The position numbers were made by a program, and so were the translations under genes. The notes below the pieces were generated by a model, which was not told where the DNA came from, did not search any database, and worked only from the letters and a program-made list of their open reading frames with translations. From Thiomicrorhabdus sp034722175 (GTDB lineage: Bacteria; Pseudomonadota; Gammaproteobacteria; Thiomicrospirales; Thiomicrospiraceae), in contig JAYENR010000112.1 in the NCBI GenBank assembly GCA_034722175.1, positions 1 through 13,921 on the forward strand: a DNA stretch of 13,921 nt. Direction: 5' to 3'. This document shows, piece after piece, positions 13,193-13,921 of this stretch (its first letter is position 1; the number at the start of each line of letters is the position of its first letter).

Positions 13193-13219
13193 GCACACAG
13201 TCTTATTAAGATTGTGTGC
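13193..13219. repeat. Imperfect 12-bp inverted repeat in the lbcA-hemA divergent region
   Basis: GCACACAGTCTT (13193-13204), loop ATT, AAGATTGTGTGC (13208-13219): one non-Watson-Crick position in twelve. It lies just upstream of the lbcA-like start and buries the GTG at 13196. It may be an operator for one of the divergent genes or an mRNA leader hairpin. Confidence 0.55.
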
Positions 13220-13316
13220 CCTTATCCAGCTTTGAATTAAATAGGCTAAAACCTTATTAAAACTTGCAATTAAACCCATAATTTAGCAGAATTACGCCTC
13301 TTTATTTGTAATCCTG

Positions 13317-13344
13317 TTTACAGGTTTTTTTGGTACGGTATAGC
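13317..13344 (+). promoter_or_regulatory. Candidate hemA promoter
   Basis: TTTACA (13317-13322) and TATAGC (13339-13344) are 16 bases apart. The start would fall at about 13350-13352, immediately before the hemA ATG. The -35 overlaps a small palindrome, CCTGTTTACAGG (13313-13324). An alternative upstream pair is TTGCAA (13264-13269), 17 bases, CAGAAT (13287-13292). Confidence 0.45.
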
Positions 13345-13352
13345 ACTCTTTT

Positions 13353-13877
13353 ATGAAGTTACTGACACTCGGCGTTAATCACGAGACCGCACCGGTCAAT
13401 ATCCGTGAAACCGTTTCATTCTCATCAGAACAAGCACTGAGTGCGATATCTGAACTGAAAGAACAGCAGCTTGTGTCTGAGTGTATCATTTTATCGACCT
13501 GTAACCGTACTGAAATTTACTGTGCGTTAAAACAACAAGCAAGTGAACAATCGATCTTTGATTGGCTTCATAGCTTCTTTGCACAGCCAGAACAATCCTT
13601 GTTACCTTACCTATATCACTACCAATCCATTGATGCGGTCAAACACATCATGCGTGTTGCCAGTGGTTTAAATTCGTTGGTATTGGGTGAGCCGCAAATC
13701 TTTGGTCAAATCAAGGACGCTTATAATCTGGCACACAAAGCGGACAGTATCCACCACACCCTAGAGAATCTGTTTCAACACATCTTTAAAACGGTAAAAC
13801 AGGTACGTACTGATACAGCCATTGGCTCTAGCCCAGTTTCTGTCGCGTTTTCTGCGGTAACCCTATCTAAACAGTAG
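13353..13877 (+). CDS. hemA: Glutamyl-tRNA reductase, N-terminal part (truncated at contig end)
   Basis: HemA reduces glutamyl-tRNA(Glu) to glutamate-1-semialdehyde with NADPH, the first step of C5 tetrapyrrole synthesis. Visible are MKLLTLGVNHETAPV, the catalytic Cys50 in LSTCNRTE, and the signature SGLNSLVLGEPQIFGQIKDAY; the frame ends at VAFSAVTLSKQ and TAG after 174 residues, against about 415-430 normally. The TAG at 13875-13877 is not a natural stop: the reverse complement of 13875-13907 encodes FFGDLSEQTAL, the expected next residues of HemA. The true gene therefore continues, and its end here is replaced by an inverted copy. NADPH-binding and dimerisation domains are off the contig. 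The start is the only one fitting the family; no Shine-Dalgarno precedes it. Confidence 0.93.
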   Translation: MKLLTLGVNHETAPVNIRETVSFSSEQALSAISELKEQQLVSECIILSTCNRTEIYCALKQQASEQSIFDWLHSFFAQPEQSLLPYLYHYQSIDAVKHIMRVASGLNSLVLGEPQIFGQIKDAYNLAHKADSIHHTLENLFQHIFKTVKQVRTDTAIGSSPVSVAFSAVTLSKQ

Positions 13878-13921
13878 GGCGGTCTGTTCAGACAGATCAC
13901 CAAAGAACTGTTTAGATAGGG
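13861..13921. repeat. 14-bp inverted repeat with inverted hemA segment at the contig end
   Basis: CCCTATCTAAACAG (13861-13874) is exactly reverse-complemented at 13908-13921, the last bases of the window. The 33 bases between them are hemA sequence in reverse orientation. The pattern is that of a fold-back chimera rather than a genomic end. Confidence 0.85.

Noticed and set aside
12602..13240. Plus-strand frames of 98-99 residues opposite the TPR gene
   Set aside because: They are antisense to a long TPR lipoprotein frame and show no start signals or recognisable domains.
13861..13921. A true invertible switch controlling hemA
   Set aside because: The 14-bp arms sit exactly at the contig end, the inner segment is ordinary hemA coding sequence, hemA is usually essential, and no recombinase is near. 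A chimera explains it more simply, though reads would be needed to exclude inversion.

Overview
The window looks like a chromosomal contig from a moderately AT-rich gammaproteobacterium. The evidence is the gene order ychF-pth-rplY-prs-tRNA-Gln, then an LbcA-type TPR lipoprotein divergent from hemA, which is the gammaproteobacterial (Pseudomonas-like) arrangement. The L13/S9 operon and a Gram-negative 16-strand-type porin agree with this. Protein flavour suggests the Thiotrichales/Thiomicrospira neighbourhood, but that is a low-confidence guess. Every gene except hemA is on the minus strand.

From right to left in transcription order. (1) 13353-13877 (+): hemA, cut short because the last ~47 bases of the window are an inverted copy of its own continuation. 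(2) 13172-11337 (-): LbcA-like TPR lipoprotein. (3) 11215-10130: tRNA-Gln(TTG) followed closely by prs, ending in a strong terminator; ispE and lolB, usual in this cluster, are absent. (4) 10006-7509: rplY, pth and ychF in series behind one clear -10 element. (5) 7508-6984: a 525-base non-coding stretch with an inverted-repeat element built of ACGAAG units, a six-copy 8-bp tandem repeat, a perfect 14-bp hairpin and the rplM promoter. (6) 6983-6150: rplM-rpsI. (7) 6039-5797: a short DUF1640/CCDC90-type membrane coiled-coil protein bracketed by two identical terminators. (8) 5507-4512: an outer-membrane porin with a near-consensus promoter, an upstream perfect inverted repeat and an exact FNR box. 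(9) 4249-1: an apparent operon of three prepilin-like proteins, a response regulator and the start of a membrane-anchored protein that is probably its sensor kinase.

The most unusual content is in region 9. The third prepilin (1012-2403) carries a complete type IV pilin-like module followed by about 200 residues of glycine/aspartate-rich repeats with a ~20-residue period, resembling an RTX calcium-binding beta-roll. The three prepilins share a PCPD plus acidic-loop plus Cys motif. They look like paralogues forming a small surface filament or pseudopilus tip, possibly calcium dependent, under two-component control. No assembly ATPase, platform protein or prepilin peptidase is in view.

Two further signals span the window. 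An exact 12-mer, CAGGCCTGGTTG, occurs four times, two of them as the arms of the hairpin after ychF; this is far above chance and resembles a dispersed repeat or uptake-type word. The fold-back at the right end is most simply an assembly or amplification chimera.
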